NCBI RefSeq assembly: GCF_009695865.1
Contig: NZ_VUNB01000002.1
Span: forward strand, 1-64,000
DNA length: 64,000 nucleotides
Source of the DNA: Allobaileyella intestinalis
GTDB taxonomy: Bacteria > Bacillota > Clostridia > Peptostreptococcales > Anaerovoracaceae
Direction: 5' to 3'
A model generated the notes under the pieces. That model had not been told where the DNA came from, searched no databases, and worked only from the letters and a program-made list of their open reading frames with translations. Shown piece by piece: positions 1 through 8,216 of this stretch. The number at the start of each line of letters is the position of its first letter. Within the stretch, counting starts at the first letter, position 1. Made by a program: the position numbers and the translations under genes.

Positions 1-205
1 CGGAGTAAATCTCTGTAGTACAGGTACGTGTCAACGTGCCTACGATGTAACGCCACTTTTAGCAGTAATGTTAAACGACTAAATGTGGGAGGATTTATCC
101 GCTATACCACAGGGCAGTTACAAGCTCAGACCTCAAAGCGATAGCTTAGGTCGGGGTAGTTGACTATAATGGTGATGTTTAAAATTTGAAGCTGCTCGGT
201 AAGGC
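1..205. other. Unassigned sequence upstream of the tRNA-Thr/tuf promoter
   Basis: No tRNA, long open frame or clear terminator is visible here. There is some local complementarity: AAGCT near 122 with AGCTT near 143, and GACCT near 129 with AGGTC near 148. It may be the tail of an upstream transcription unit cut by the window edge. No function is assigned. Confidence 0.4.
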
Positions 206-234
206 TTGACAGACAGCACGGATTGCTGTAATAT
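206..234 (+). promoter_or_regulatory. Sigma-A promoter of tRNA-Thr/tuf
   Basis: TTGACA at 206-211 and TAATAT at 229-234 are separated by 17 bp. The tRNA starts 16 bp downstream. The near-consensus -35 box fits the very high expression expected for EF-Tu. Confidence 0.8.
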
Positions 235-249
235 CATCATGTTGCATGC

Positions 250-326
250 GCTGTTGTAGCTCAGGTGGTAGAGCGCTTCCTTGGTAAGGAAGAGGTTCGG
301 CAGTTCAAGTCTGCTCAACAGCTCCA
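250..326 (+). tRNA. tRNA-Thr (GGT anticodon)
   Basis: The cloverleaf is complete. Acceptor stem GCTGTTG (250-256) pairs with CAACAGC (316-322). The D-arm GCTC/GAGC follows. The anticodon stem CTTCC/GGAAG holds loop TTGGTAA with anticodon GGT, and the T-arm GGCAG/CTGCT has loop TTCAAGT. CCA is encoded at 324-326. It lies 46 nt upstream of tuf with no terminator between, so tRNA and EF-Tu mRNA are probably cotranscribed and then processed. Confidence 0.95.
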
Positions 327-371
327 GAACTTTTTTATAAAGCGGAAATATTTTTTATACAGGAGGAAGGT

Positions 372-1565
372 ATGGCAAAGCAGAAGTACGAGAGAACCAA
401 ACCACATATCAACATTGGTACTATCGGCCACGTTGACCATGGTAAGACAACTCTGACAGCAGCTATCACAAAGGTACTGCACGAGAGATACGGACTGGGT
501 GCAGACGTTGCATTCGATCAGATCGACAAGGCACCGGAAGAGAAGGCAAGAGGAATCACAATTTCTTCCGCACACGTAGAGTATGAGACACCTAACAGAC
601 ACTATGCTCACGTAGACTGCCCAGGCCACGCTGACTATGTAAAGAACATGATTACAGGAGCAGCTCAGATGGATGGAGCTATCCTGGTAGTAGCAGCAAC
701 AGACGGACCAATGCCACAGACAAGAGAGCACATTCTTCTGTCCCGTCAGGTAGGCGTTCCTTACATCATCGTATTCCTGAACAAGTGCGATATGGTAGAC
801 GACGAGGAGCTTCTGGACCTGGTAGAGATGGAAGTAAGAGAGCTTCTTGACGAGTATGATTTCCCTGGCGATGACACACCAATCATCAGAGGATCTGCTC
901 TGAAGGCACTTGAGGATCCAGCAGGTCCTTGGGGAGACAAGGTAGTAGAGCTGATGGAGGCTGTAGACAGCTACATTCCTGAGCCACAGAGAGCAAACGA
1001 CCAGCCGTTCATCATGCCTGTAGAGGACGTATTCTCCATTACAGGACGTGGAACAGTAGCTACAGGAAGAGTAGAGCGTGGAATGCTGAAGGTCGGCGAC
1101 GAGGTAGAGATCGTAGGACTGACAGACGAGAAGCGTAAGGTTGTAGTAACTGGCGTAGAGATGTTCAAGAAGACACTGGATCAGGCAGAGACAGGAGACA
1201 ACATCGGAGCTCTGCTGAGAGGTGTACAGAGGAACGAGATTGAGAGAGGACAGGTACTTGCAAAGCCAGGTACAATTCATCCTCACACAAAGTTCAAGGG
1301 CCAGGTATACGTACTGAAGAAGGAAGAGGGTGGTCGTCACACTCCATTCTTCAACGGATACAGACCACAGTTCTACTTCAGAACAACTGACGTAACAGGA
1401 GATCTGAAGCTTCCAGAAGGCACAGAGATGTGCATGCCTGGAGACAACGTAGTAATGGAGATCGACCTGATCACACCAATTGCTATCGAGGAAGGACTGA
1501 GATTCGCCATCAGAGAGGGTGGTAGAACAGTAGGTTCCGGCGTTGTTACAGAGATTCTCGAGTAA
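372..1565 (+). CDS. tuf: Translation elongation factor Tu
   Basis: EF-Tu is the GTPase that delivers aminoacyl-tRNA to the ribosomal A site in the cytoplasm. The 397-residue length is normal for the family. G1 is GHVDHGKT (residues 19-26), the switch region contains RGIT (60-63), G3 is DCPG (82-85) and G4 is NKCD (137-140). The two beta-barrel domains follow to the C-terminus. An AGGAGGAAGGT ribosome binding site lies directly before the ATG. The codon choice is strongly biased, as expected for a highly expressed gene. It follows tRNA-Thr, as tufB follows thrT in E. coli, and ends in a strong terminator, so it is not coupled to rpmG/secE/nusG here. Confidence 0.99.
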   Translation: MAKQKYERTKPHINIGTIGHVDHGKTTLTAAITKVLHERYGLGADVAFDQIDKAPEEKARGITISSAHVEYETPNRHYAHVDCPGHADYVKNMITGAAQMDGAILVVAATDGPMPQTREHILLSRQVGVPYIIVFLNKCDMVDDEELLDLVEMEVRELLDEYDFPGDDTPIIRGSALKALEDPAGPWGDKVVELMEAVDSYIPEPQRANDQPFIMPVEDVFSITGRGTVATGRVERGMLKVGDEVEIVGLTDEKRKVVVTGVEMFKKTLDQAETGDNIGALLRGVQRNEIERGQVLAKPGTIHPHTKFKGQVYVLKKEEGGRHTPFFNGYRPQFYFRTTDVTGDLKLPEGTEMCMPGDNVVMEIDLITPIAIEEGLRFAIREGGRTVGSGVVTEILE

Positions 1566-1616
1566 TTACGTCTGATAGAATGAAATGAATAGACTCGAAA
1601 GGGTCTATAGATGTAG

Positions 1617-1651
1617 AATGAGCTGTCGCATTAAGTGCGGCAGCTCATTTT
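1617..1651 (+). terminator. Rho-independent terminator of tuf
   Basis: A 14-bp stem (1617-1630 with 1636-1649, one G-T pair) closes a 5-nt loop and is followed by a short T-rich tail. A smaller hairpin (ATAGAC/GTCTAT, 1589-1608) precedes it. Confidence 0.85.
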
Positions 1652-1659
1652 CAGTATAA

Positions 1660-1747
1660 GAGGACAGTGGAGGAAACTAGCGGAGGCCGGAGGCAGCAAG
1701 GCCCCAAACCTCCCGGCAACCCTTAATAGCGCGCACAACATTCATAA
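1660..1747 (+). promoter_or_regulatory. GC-rich structured leader of the MFS exporter gene
   Basis: The stretch between the tuf terminator and the exporter start contains a hairpin in which GCCGG-AGG (1686-1693) pairs with CCT-C-CCGGC (1709-1717). No Shine-Dalgarno sequence precedes the ATG at 1748. The segment CCCGGCAACCC recalls part of a SAM-type aptamer, but the rest of that core is not present. This could be a translational control element; no known riboswitch class is assigned. Confidence 0.35.
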
Positions 1748-3196
1748 ATGGAACCCAAAATGAATCAGAAAGCAGAATCAAAGAAAACAGAAAACCAATT
1801 AAACAGGTCGGTTATGGCTGCAGCAATGGTAACAGCTTTCGTAACCACTTTCATGAGCAGCGCTCTGAATCTGTCGATACCAGCCCTTGAAAGCTATTTC
1901 CACGTGAGCGCTGCAACCGTAAGCTGGGTAGTCAGTACATATACCATGGCAGTAGCAGCAATGAGCCTGCCTTTCGGGAAACTGGCAGATGTTGCAGGCA
2001 TGAAAAAAGTTTTTCTCACAGGAATTGCCGGATTCGGCATACTGTCCCTTGTCAGCCCTTTTTCTGCAAACATAGGATTTCTCCTGGCCTGCCGGACCTT
2101 ACAGGGAGCTTGCGGAGCAATGATGTTTGCCACCAATAACTCCATACTAATAAAGGCCCATCCCCGGGAAATGCAGGGGAGAGTACTGGGCCTGTCAGTT
2201 GCGGCAACGTACGCAGGCCTTACCCTGGGCCCTGCTCTCGGAGGAGTTTTAAACAGAACCCTGGGATGGAAGGCGATTTTCATTCTTTCTGCAGGAACAG
2301 CCGCTGTGGCATACTTTGTAAGTAAGAAAGGTGTGCCGGCTGATGAGAAGACAGTAAAGGAAATAAAAACAGGAAAAATAGATAAGGCAGGGGCGCTGCT
2401 GTATGTTACAGCAGTGGTAACCAGCTTGTACGGCCTTACGGATTTTACGGTATCAGTAAGAGCACGTTTCATTTTGGCTGCAGGGGTGATCCTCATAGCA
2501 GGATTTTTCCACCGGGAGACAAAGGCAGAAAACCCCTTGATGAAAGTGTCCATGTTCACAACAAGCAGAACATTTACTTTTTCCAACCTGGCAGCCCTCC
2601 TGAATTACGGCGCCACCTTTGCCATAACCTACGAAGTAAGCATTTATCTTCAGATGGTAAAAGGATTCAGTTCCGACAAGGCTGGCATGATTCTGATTTT
2701 CATGCCGGCAGTTCAAGCCCTCCTGTCTCCAAAGATGGGAGCCCTGTCCGACCGGATCCGTCCATCTCTGCTGGCCAGTGGAGGTATGGGCCTTTGCGCA
2801 GTGGCCCTTGTGATGCTTGCACTCCTTCCGGAAAAATCACCAACAGCCTACATCATTGCGGTTTTGTGCCTGGCAGGCCTGGGCTTTGCAATGTTTTCCT
2901 CGCCTAACAACAACGCGATAATGAGCTGCGTCCATCCATCGGATTACGGCGTCGCCAACTCCATAATCGCCACCATGAGAACATACGGACAGTCCTCAGG
3001 AATGGCAGTGCTGAATATAGTAACAGGAGCAGTTCTTGGAAAAGGAACTTATGAAGGGGCGTCAGCAGCGGTTTTGATGAAAATGATTCATCTGTCCTTC
3101 TTCGTCTTCGCCATAGTCTGCTTCGCAGGAATAGGTTGTTCCATGGCCAGAGACAAAAGACCAGGGGCAGCTATAAAGAACAATCAGGAGAATTAA
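1748..3196 (+). CDS. MFS transporter, DHA2 (EmrB/QacA-like) drug:H+ antiporter family
   Basis: This is an integral membrane exporter of the major facilitator superfamily. The 482-residue length and many hydrophobic helices suit the 14-helix DHA2 subgroup. N-terminal features typical of the group are LNLSIPALESYF in the first helix, WVVSTYTM in the second, and GKLADVAGMKKVF as motif A in the loop between helices 2 and 3. Motif C-like GPALGG lies in the fifth helix. Two ATGs compete (1748 and 1760) and neither has a good ribosome binding site, so the start is uncertain. The next gene follows after 1 nt, implying one operon. The substrate cannot be read from the sequence. Confidence 0.88.
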   Translation: MEPKMNQKAESKKTENQLNRSVMAAAMVTAFVTTFMSSALNLSIPALESYFHVSAATVSWVVSTYTMAVAAMSLPFGKLADVAGMKKVFLTGIAGFGILSLVSPFSANIGFLLACRTLQGACGAMMFATNNSILIKAHPREMQGRVLGLSVAATYAGLTLGPALGGVLNRTLGWKAIFILSAGTAAVAYFVSKKGVPADEKTVKEIKTGKIDKAGALLYVTAVVTSLYGLTDFTVSVRARFILAAGVILIAGFFHRETKAENPLMKVSMFTTSRTFTFSNLAALLNYGATFAITYEVSIYLQMVKGFSSDKAGMILIFMPAVQALLSPKMGALSDRIRPSLLASGGMGLCAVALVMLALLPEKSPTAYIIAVLCLAGLGFAMFSSPNNNAIMSCVHPSDYGVANSIIATMRTYGQSSGMAVLNIVTGAVLGKGTYEGASAAVLMKMIHLSFFVFAIVCFAGIGCSMARDKRPGAAIKNNQEN

Positions 3197-3197
3197 A

Positions 3198-3695
3198 ATG
3201 AAAGATAACATTCCAAACATTGATGAGAGCGTGTTCATCGCCCCTGGTGTGCAGATTGCAGGAGGAGATGAAATACAAATCGGAAAAAACTCAAGCATAT
3301 GGTTTAACTCTGTTATCCGGTCCAGCGGCCAGGAAGTTTTAATAGGTGAAAGGTCCAATGTACAGGATGGTTCTGTGATTCACACCTCCACCAGCGGCGG
3401 CACCTATATTGGAGATGATGTGACAATCGGACACATGTGCCTCATTCACGGATGCACCATCGGCAACCGGACTTTGATTGGCATGGGATCTCTGCTGATG
3501 AACGGTGTAAAAATAGGAAATGATTGCATAATCGGGGCCGGCTCTCTCCTGACACAGGGGACGGTTATCCCTGACGGACACATGGCCTTCGGCAGACCGG
3601 CAAAAGTCATAAGACCTTTGACAGAAGAGGAGATTGCAGGTCTTCCCGCCCATGCAGAGGAGTATGTAGAGGAAGCAAAGAAATTTAGAGAATAA
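3198..3695 (+). CDS. Gamma-carbonic anhydrase family protein (hexapeptide repeat)
   Basis: This 165-residue cytoplasmic protein is a left-handed beta-helix with repeated (I/V)GxxxxI hexapeptides from about residue 15 to 135 and a C-terminal alpha-helix. Histidines in SVIHTS, IGHMCLIHGC match the three zinc ligands of the gamma-CA/YrdA/PaaY group. The family includes carbonic anhydrases and many members of unknown substrate, so CO2 hydration is only likely. It is translated right behind the exporter gene (1-nt gap) and is followed by a strong terminator, so the two form a bicistronic unit. Confidence 0.9.
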   Translation: MKDNIPNIDESVFIAPGVQIAGGDEIQIGKNSSIWFNSVIRSSGQEVLIGERSNVQDGSVIHTSTSGGTYIGDDVTIGHMCLIHGCTIGNRTLIGMGSLLMNGVKIGNDCIIGAGSLLTQGTVIPDGHMAFGRPAKVIRPLTEEEIAGLPAHAEEYVEEAKKFRE

Positions 3696-3735
3696 AACAT
3701 CTCCAGTACATATATTCAATACATAAAACGACAGG

Positions 3736-3768
3736 CACACCCGGATCATCTTCCGGGTGTGTTTTTTT
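3736..3768 (+). terminator. Terminator after the carbonic anhydrase gene
   Basis: A perfect 9-bp stem, CACACCCGG/CCGGGTGTG (3736-3744 and 3753-3761), is followed by seven T residues. Confidence 0.93.
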
Positions 3769-3965
3769 GCTTGAAGTTTAAAATCCTCCACAAAATTAAC
3801 TCCTCAGGAAAAAAGGTATTTTTCAGTACTCAAAGGATATAAACTGGTTTGCCCGGAAATCCGAAAGCCAGTAATCTATAGGCACTTGATCAAAAAAATA
3901 TTTATTATTTCCAACGGTTCTTAGGTAATGCATGTAGATTCAGATCAAAGTAAAGGAGCAGGAAA

Positions 3966-4457
3966 ATGACTGAGGAGAGAAGCAGAAGAGGCCGCAGCAG
4001 GGATTTTGAATATGAAGTGGTTAACAGTATTGGCGTCCTTGCCAGATACAATTCAGGGTGGACGAAGGAAATCAATATGGTGGCCTGGAACGGAAAGGAT
4101 CCGAAGTTCGATATCAGGGACTGGAACCCAGAACACAGCCAGATGAGCCGGGGCGTAACACTATACGAAGATGAGCTGAAACAGCTGATGGGTGTAATGG
4201 AAGGCTATTTTGCAGCCCAGAAGAGAAAAGGAAACTACCGTGAGGGAAATAGAGAACGGGCAGTGAAGAAGGATCGGATCACAGAAACCGATGTTTCTGA
4301 CCAGGAAAAAAAGAATACCGAATGCTGGGGCTTGCAGGAGGAGGCCGAACTTGATAACGACCGGGAGGAAATGGAGAAAAGCGCTGAAACAACTGAAATA
4401 AAAGAAGACGCTGTTGAAGAGCCGGAACCGTCAGCAGATGAAATCCGGTTTTCATAA
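3966..4457 (+). CDS. YdbC-like PC4/p15 domain ssDNA-binding protein
   Basis: Residues 12-80 (FEYEVVNSIGVLARYNSGW ... EINMVAWNGKDPKFDIRDW) match the PC4 fold found in Lactococcus YdbC and related Firmicute proteins, which bind single-stranded DNA as dimers. Residues 90-163 form a charged, Glu-rich extension that is probably disordered, making the protein about twice the size of the bare domain. An AAAGGAGC ribosome binding site precedes the ATG. It ends 29 nt before the surface-protein gene and could share its transcript. A role in transcription or ssDNA protection is inferred from the family only. Confidence 0.8.
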   Translation: MTEERSRRGRSRDFEYEVVNSIGVLARYNSGWTKEINMVAWNGKDPKFDIRDWNPEHSQMSRGVTLYEDELKQLMGVMEGYFAAQKRKGNYREGNRERAVKKDRITETDVSDQEKKNTECWGLQEEAELDNDREEMEKSAETTEIKEDAVEEPEPSADEIRFS

Positions 4458-4486
4458 GACTTATGGATAATAAGAAAGGGGAAACA

Positions 4487-6373
4487 ATGTGGCATTTTAA
4501 AGAAACGAGAACACTGTTTTTCCTCCTGATGTTCATGATCACAGTATGCGGATCAGTGTACGGCGCATCTTCAGTTCAGTATCTTGGACCCTATTACTAC
4601 CAGTCTTCAGCGCCAGGAGAGGGAACCGTAAGGGTTGGACACTTTCTGGTAGATGGAAAGCTGGCCTTCTGCGTACAGCACGAGAAGGATACAGTGCCAA
4701 CTGGAACTCAGGTGACAGACAGGATCTACGACGATCCCGGATTCAGGAAAGCGCTGTACTACGGATATGGGGGACCGGAGCAGTGGAGTGGATTTAGAGA
4801 CGAGAAACACGGAGTGGGGATAATGTCCCTCTATCTGACGGAAATCAACCCGGGAAGCAGATACCAGCCGGGACATTATGATTCAGTCAGCGGAATGAGA
4901 GAGTTCAAGAGTTTTCTGAATAGCATGCCTGATGTAAATACAGACCTGAGGTTTTCGCCGGATAATGTTAAAGCATACTATTCCAGAGAGATGGATATGG
5001 AGAGAACTCCTGACGTGAAAGTAGTTGGAGGAAATAAAGGAAGTATCTCCTTTACTCTTCCTGAAGGAGTGACTCTTCACAATAACCTGACCGGAACCGA
5101 TGCTGCCGGAGAAGTTACACTGAAGCCCGGGGACTCTTTTTACCTTAAGGCCCCGCCAGGAAGAAAAGAAGACAAAATGACAGTCCGGGGGAAGAACGTA
5201 AGGTATCAGCCGGTGGTGTTTGTAACTGGCAATCAGACCCTTCAGAACCTTTCAAACCTGAGACCTGTTTCTGTAGAGCCGGAGACCAGCCGCCTGGAAG
5301 TGCAGTGGGTAGGACTTATCGACCTGGTCATCGAGAAAAGAGATATGGACACCGATGTGATGCTTGAGGGAGCCAGGTTCACAGTCCACAATCTGTCAGA
5401 TGGCCGGAAGGTCCCGGCGAACTCAGTGAAATATACATCGGGACCAGATGGCAAGGTTGTAATCAAGGATGTGATGATTCCGGGAAAAAATTACAGGGTT
5501 ACAGAGACAGATCCTCCTGATGGATACATGCTTAATAAAAGAGTTGCCGACTTGAAGATAAGGGGAGACAAGGCTGAAGAAGTGGCGGTTTTCCACAACA
5601 GCGCTCAATATGTAACTTTCAGGCTTAACAAGAAAGGAAAGGTCTCATGGATTTCAGGAGGCAAACTCCACCTGGCAGATAAAGGACTGGAAGGAGGGAA
5701 ATTTCAGATAATTGCCCAGGAAGATGGTATTGGTCAGGGCCGGGAAGATGGACCTTTGAAAAAGGGAGATGTGGCAGCTGAAGTAACTACGGATACCCAT
5801 GGAAGAGCTGTATCGCCTAAGCTTCCTGAAGGAAAGTACAAAATCGTGGAAGTTGAAACTCCTAAAGGCTATGTAAAGTCATCTTATGCAAGGATAATAG
5901 ACGCAGAGGTTCCTGATGGAGAAGATGAGATAACAGAAAATGTGGACATTTATAACGACATTCAGGAACGGGTGCTCAGAATTTATAAATACGATTCTTT
6001 AACGGCAAGGCCTCTGGCAGAAGCAGTTTTCCGGATAACTGACAGCAAAGGAAATAGCTTCGATGTGACCACAGACGGAACGGGATATGCCGTAGTAAGA
6101 GAACTTCCAGATGGAGAGTACACCCTGAAGGAAGTAAAAGCACCTAATGGATATTCACTGGATGACCAGACCAGAACATTTAAGATAACGAGAGATGGGA
6201 AGCTCCGGGATCTTGTGATATTCAGAGTTGGAAACAGAACGGCAGGACCGGCTACAGGAGATAGTCAGGAGATGATGCGGCTGTACATTCTTATGGGAAC
6301 TGCAGGAGTCCTTACGCTGATTGCGGCAGTAATGCATAAAAGGTATAATGTCCATAAACAGAAAAGGAACTGA
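4487..6373 (+). CDS. Cell-wall-anchored Cna-B/SpaA-type surface protein with thioester-domain-like N-terminus
   Basis: The start at 4487 is preferred over 4463 because AAGGGG lies just before it; this gives 628 residues. A signal peptide (1-28) is followed by a domain like those annotated as Cys-Gln thioester adhesin domains, with FCVQH at 61-65 and LYYGYGGPEQW nearby. The TQxAIW segment that supplies the Gln in classical members is replaced here by GIMSLYLT. Three Cna-B/SpaA domains follow (about 278-348, 392-465 and 494-585), each ending in an E-x(2-3)-P-x-GY motif that can form isopeptide bonds. The C-terminus has PATGD (about 589), a membrane helix and a basic tail, a variant sortase signal. 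It is probably a minor pilin or adhesin. Confidence 0.85.
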   Translation: MWHFKETRTLFFLLMFMITVCGSVYGASSVQYLGPYYYQSSAPGEGTVRVGHFLVDGKLAFCVQHEKDTVPTGTQVTDRIYDDPGFRKALYYGYGGPEQWSGFRDEKHGVGIMSLYLTEINPGSRYQPGHYDSVSGMREFKSFLNSMPDVNTDLRFSPDNVKAYYSREMDMERTPDVKVVGGNKGSISFTLPEGVTLHNNLTGTDAAGEVTLKPGDSFYLKAPPGRKEDKMTVRGKNVRYQPVVFVTGNQTLQNLSNLRPVSVEPETSRLEVQWVGLIDLVIEKRDMDTDVMLEGARFTVHNLSDGRKVPANSVKYTSGPDGKVVIKDVMIPGKNYRVTETDPPDGYMLNKRVADLKIRGDKAEEVAVFHNSAQYVTFRLNKKGKVSWISGGKLHLADKGLEGGKFQIIAQEDGIGQGREDGPLKKGDVAAEVTTDTHGRAVSPKLPEGKYKIVEVETPKGYVKSSYARIIDAEVPDGEDEITENVDIYNDIQERVLRIYKYDSLTARPLAEAVFRITDSKGNSFDVTTDGTGYAVVRELPDGEYTLKEVKAPNGYSLDDQTRTFKITRDGKLRDLVIFRVGNRTAGPATGDSQEMMRLYILMGTAGVLTLIAAVMHKRYNVHKQKRN

Positions 6374-6393
6374 TGATTGATATCAGCCTATTA

Positions 6394-6421
6394 CCGCACG
6401 GCAGCTGATCCTGCCGTGCGG
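6394..6421 (+). terminator. Strong hairpin between surface-protein and kinase genes
   Basis: A perfect 11-bp stem (CCGCACGGCAG/CTGCCGTGCGG) with a 6-nt loop lies 20 nt after the surface-protein stop. The downstream tract is only weakly T-rich, so it may be a terminator or an mRNA-stabilising or attenuating structure. Confidence 0.55.
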
Positions 6422-6442
6422 TCCGGTGTTTGAAAGGACAGC

Positions 6443-8104
6443 ATGATGAAGATACATCTCAGCCCCGGACAGGACATACCATACGAAGAGTTTGAAACAG
6501 GCGGTAACGTTACTGCAGAGGATGTTCTGAACTCCGTAAAGGACAGAATTAAGTATTCAGTGTACGCAGCGCTTATTGACAATAAGGTAATGGCTCTCAA
6601 CACCAGACTTACTGATGGTGTCAGTCTGAGATTCCTGGATATCAGGTCAAAACAGGCTTTTCTCATGTATCAGAACAGCTTGGTAATGCTTTTGCTGGCA
6701 GCCGCCAAGGACATTATCGGAGATCAGCACGTAGAAGTAAGAATGACCCTGAACCAGGGCCTGTACATAGAAGTGACTTCCTGTGATGTGAACGAAGACC
6801 AGGTTGCGAAGATCGGAATGAGGATGAACCAGCTGATCGACATGGATCTGCCTTTTGAAACCGGTCATTTTACCAAGAGGACAGGAAGAAAACTAATGCT
6901 GGAAGAAGGCCTTGATGAAAGTTCCAGGGTATTTGACAAGCTCCGGGAATCCGATGAGGTCAGAATATATAAGCTGAACGGCTACAGTGATTTCTTTTTT
7001 ACTGATCTTGTGCCATCTACAGGCTACCTGAAATATTTCGAGCTGATGAAATACAGGGACGGCATTCTCCTTAGATTTGCCCAGCCTGAAAACCCGGACA
7101 GGATTCCTCTTTATGCCGACGAGTATATTATGTACAGAGCCTTTAAGGAACAAAGCCAGTGGAACCACCTTCTGGGCGTTAAATATGTGGCAGATCTGAA
7201 TGAGAAAATAAGGGCGGGAAAGTCCTTTGACTTGATTCAGATGAGCGAGGCCCTCCACGACAAGAAGATTGTGGAGATTGCAGATGCAATAACGGCTCAG
7301 AAGAAGAGAGTGGTGCTGGTTCTGGGGCCATCTTCATCGGGAAAGACCACCTTTGCCCGGAGACTGATTGTACATCTTAAGGTAAGAGGACTTGATCCCC
7401 TTTACGTGGGAACAGATGATTATTTCAAAGAGAGGGAGAACTGTCCCCGGGATGAAAATGGAGAGTACGACTTTGAAGGAATCGATGCTCTTGATCTGGA
7501 TCTGTTCAACCGCCAGATGAAGGGGCTTCTGGCAGGAGAAGAGGTAGATATGCCTGTTTTTGACTTCATTACAGGCCACAAAGAATACGGTAAGCGAATA
7601 ACCCGGATAAGCGGTGATCAGCCTATCATCATTGAAGGAATTCATTCCTTCGACAGTGTGCTGACCCAGGAAATTGATGAATCTGAGAAATTCAGAATAT
7701 ATATAAGTCCCCTCACTCACATCAATCTGAACGCACATAACCGTATTCCTACAACTGACACCAGAATTGTAAGGAGAATAATACGGGACAGCAGGACCAG
7801 AGGCGCAAATGCCGCAGAGACACTGAAGATATGGAAGAAGGTCCATGCAGGAGAGAACAAGAATATCTTTCCTCATTCCGGAGAGGCGGATATGCTTTTC
7901 AACAGTGTTCATGTATATGAGCTGGCGGTCCTGAAAAAATACGCAGTTCCCCTGCTTAAGGAGATCCCTGAAGATGATACGGAATATCCGGAAGCAGAAA
8001 GATTGTTGAAACTTTTTGAGTTCGTGGAATCTCTGGAGGATGATCAGCTTATTGCAAATACATCTATTCTCAGAGAGTTTATTGGTGGAGGAGTATTTGC
8101 ATAA
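6443..8104 (+). CDS. Nucleoside (uridine-type) kinase with TGS/ThrRS-like N-terminal domains
   Basis: This 553-residue cytoplasmic protein combines a ubiquitin-like/TGS region (about 1-60) and a threonyl-tRNA-synthetase-like second additional domain (about 65-180) with a C-terminal phosphoribulokinase/uridine-kinase domain. The Walker A motif GPSSSGKTT is at about 295. A substrate-loop region with VGTDDYF follows, then IIEGIHSF. This architecture recurs in Clostridia and Bacteroidetes and is annotated as nucleoside kinase; phosphorylation of uridine/cytidine is the likely activity but the exact nucleoside is not evident. AAAGGA precedes tandem ATGs at 6443/6446. Confidence 0.85.
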   Translation: MMKIHLSPGQDIPYEEFETGGNVTAEDVLNSVKDRIKYSVYAALIDNKVMALNTRLTDGVSLRFLDIRSKQAFLMYQNSLVMLLLAAAKDIIGDQHVEVRMTLNQGLYIEVTSCDVNEDQVAKIGMRMNQLIDMDLPFETGHFTKRTGRKLMLEEGLDESSRVFDKLRESDEVRIYKLNGYSDFFFTDLVPSTGYLKYFELMKYRDGILLRFAQPENPDRIPLYADEYIMYRAFKEQSQWNHLLGVKYVADLNEKIRAGKSFDLIQMSEALHDKKIVEIADAITAQKKRVVLVLGPSSSGKTTFARRLIVHLKVRGLDPLYVGTDDYFKERENCPRDENGEYDFEGIDALDLDLFNRQMKGLLAGEEVDMPVFDFITGHKEYGKRITRISGDQPIIIEGIHSFDSVLTQEIDESEKFRIYISPLTHINLNAHNRIPTTDTRIVRRIIRDSRTRGANAAETLKIWKKVHAGENKNIFPHSGEADMLFNSVHVYELAVLKKYAVPLLKEIPEDDTEYPEAERLLKLFEFVESLEDDQLIANTSILREFIGGGVFA

Positions 8105-8120
8105 GGGCGGTGAGCAGGCC

Positions 8121-8216
8121 ATGTTAACAGCCGGATACCTCCAGGATCCGTCCAGAATCCGCCAGATAATCACGAAAAAGATTACAGAAAGATTAAAGAA
8201 AGATAAGAGGTATTAA
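8121..8216 (+). CDS. Possible 31-residue basic peptide, coupled to mtaB
   Basis: A small frame starts at ATG 8121 behind GGTGAG and ends at the TAATG that also starts mtaB (1-nt overlap). The peptide begins MLTAGYLQDPSRIRQ and is rich in Lys/Arg toward its end. It could be a real small protein or a short frame whose translation feeds ribosomes to mtaB. I do not recognise a family. Confidence 0.3.
   Translation: MLTAGYLQDPSRIRQIITKKITERLKKDKRY

Noticed and set aside
315-1340. 341-codon minus-strand open frame opposite tuf
   Set aside because: It arises from the strong codon bias of tuf, has no ribosome binding site, and the product is Cys/Leu/Tyr-rich without recognisable domains.
1660-1747. 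SAM-I riboswitch
   Set aside because: Only a CCCGGCAACC-like piece matches. The conserved helix junction, kink-turn and downstream terminator/anti-terminator are missing.
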